Assembly: GCA_024640925.1 (NCBI GenBank)
Contig: JAHEEB010000318.1
Span: forward strand, 1-5,867
From: Bacteroidota bacterium
GTDB lineage: Bacteria > Bacteroidota > Bacteroidia > Bacteroidales > UBA10428
Direction: 5' to 3'
DNA length: 5,867 nt
Part shown: positions 5,795 to 5,867 of the stretch, in pieces
How the letters are laid out: each line of letters begins with the position of its first letter
How positions within the stretch are numbered: position 1 is the stretch's first letter
Position numbers and translations under genes: made by a program
Notes under the pieces: generated by a model
The model's database searches: none
What the model saw: the letters and a program-made list of their open reading frames with translations, nothing else
What the model was told of the DNA's origin: nothing

Positions 5795-5867
5795 GTCTAA
5801 AAAGTTGATAAATAGCCACAAAGACTCTAAGACACAAAGGTATCACTAAGATTAATGTCTTTTAAAT
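5795..5867 (+). repeat. Hairpin-type intergenic repeat, copy 2 (cut by the window end)
   Basis: The element opens with GTCTAAAAAG (5795-5804), one base different from the terminal decamer of copy 1, and its first 25 bases match the reverse complement of 1200-1224 at 22 positions. It then carries the same kind of AAG-ending array: CCACAAAG (5816-5823), ACTCTAAG (5824-5831), ACACAAAG (5832-5839) and GTATCACTAAG (5840-5850). The AAG spacing is 8, 8, 11, against 8, 8, 10 in copy 1. It begins 11 bases after the stop codon of the SiaC-family gene. The opposite arm is not visible, so the element probably continues past the window. Confidence 0.65.

Noticed and set aside
1..5867. Search for a CRISPR array, toxin-antitoxin pair, phage or transposase genes, tRNA
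   Set aside because: No regularly spaced long repeats, no recognisable enzyme motifs of these systems and no cloverleaf-like sequence were seen.

Overview
The window reads as chromosomal DNA of a member of the Bacteroidota. The evidence is a C-terminal type IX secretion sorting domain (found essentially only in this phylum), AT-rich DNA, start codons without clear Shine-Dalgarno sequences, promoter candidates of the TTTG / TANNTTTG type, and protein families that look like their Bacteroidales or Marinilabiliales versions. I cannot name a genus from the sequence.

Layout: (1) positions 1-1098, plus strand, carry the 3' part of a secreted DUF362 protein ending in a T9SS type A sorting domain; its 5' end lies outside the window. 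(2) 1099-1290 is a convergent intergenic stretch holding a hairpin-type repeat bounded by a 16-base inverted repeat. (3) 1291-2265, minus strand, is a lipoprotein with one PKD domain and one LamG-like lectin domain, with its own good Bacteroidota promoter at 2316-2348. (4) 2435-4448, minus strand, is a likely two-gene unit: a MATE efflux transporter (GTG start) followed by a UPF0316 membrane protein. (5) 4606-5268, minus strand, is a free-standing B3/4 (PheRS beta-like) protein. (6) Divergent from it, 5403-5783 on the plus strand, is a SiaC-family (DUF1987) regulatory phosphoprotein. (7) 5795 to the window end is the left part of a second copy of the repeat seen in region 2. There is no gene-free stretch over 300 bases.

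The genes do not form one obvious pathway. Two encode envelope or secreted proteins (DUF362-T9SS and PKD-LamG), two are inner-membrane proteins likely transcribed together (MATE and UPF0316), one is probably a cytoplasmic RNA- or amino-acid-related protein (B3/4), and one is a partner-switch signalling protein (SiaC family) whose usual kinase and phosphatase partners are not in view. I see no phage genes, transposase, CRISPR array, tRNA or rRNA. The least explained item is the repeat: two related copies, each just downstream of a plus-strand stop codon, both built from an inverted terminal decamer and a short array of AAG-ending octamers. I found no convincing new multi-gene system.
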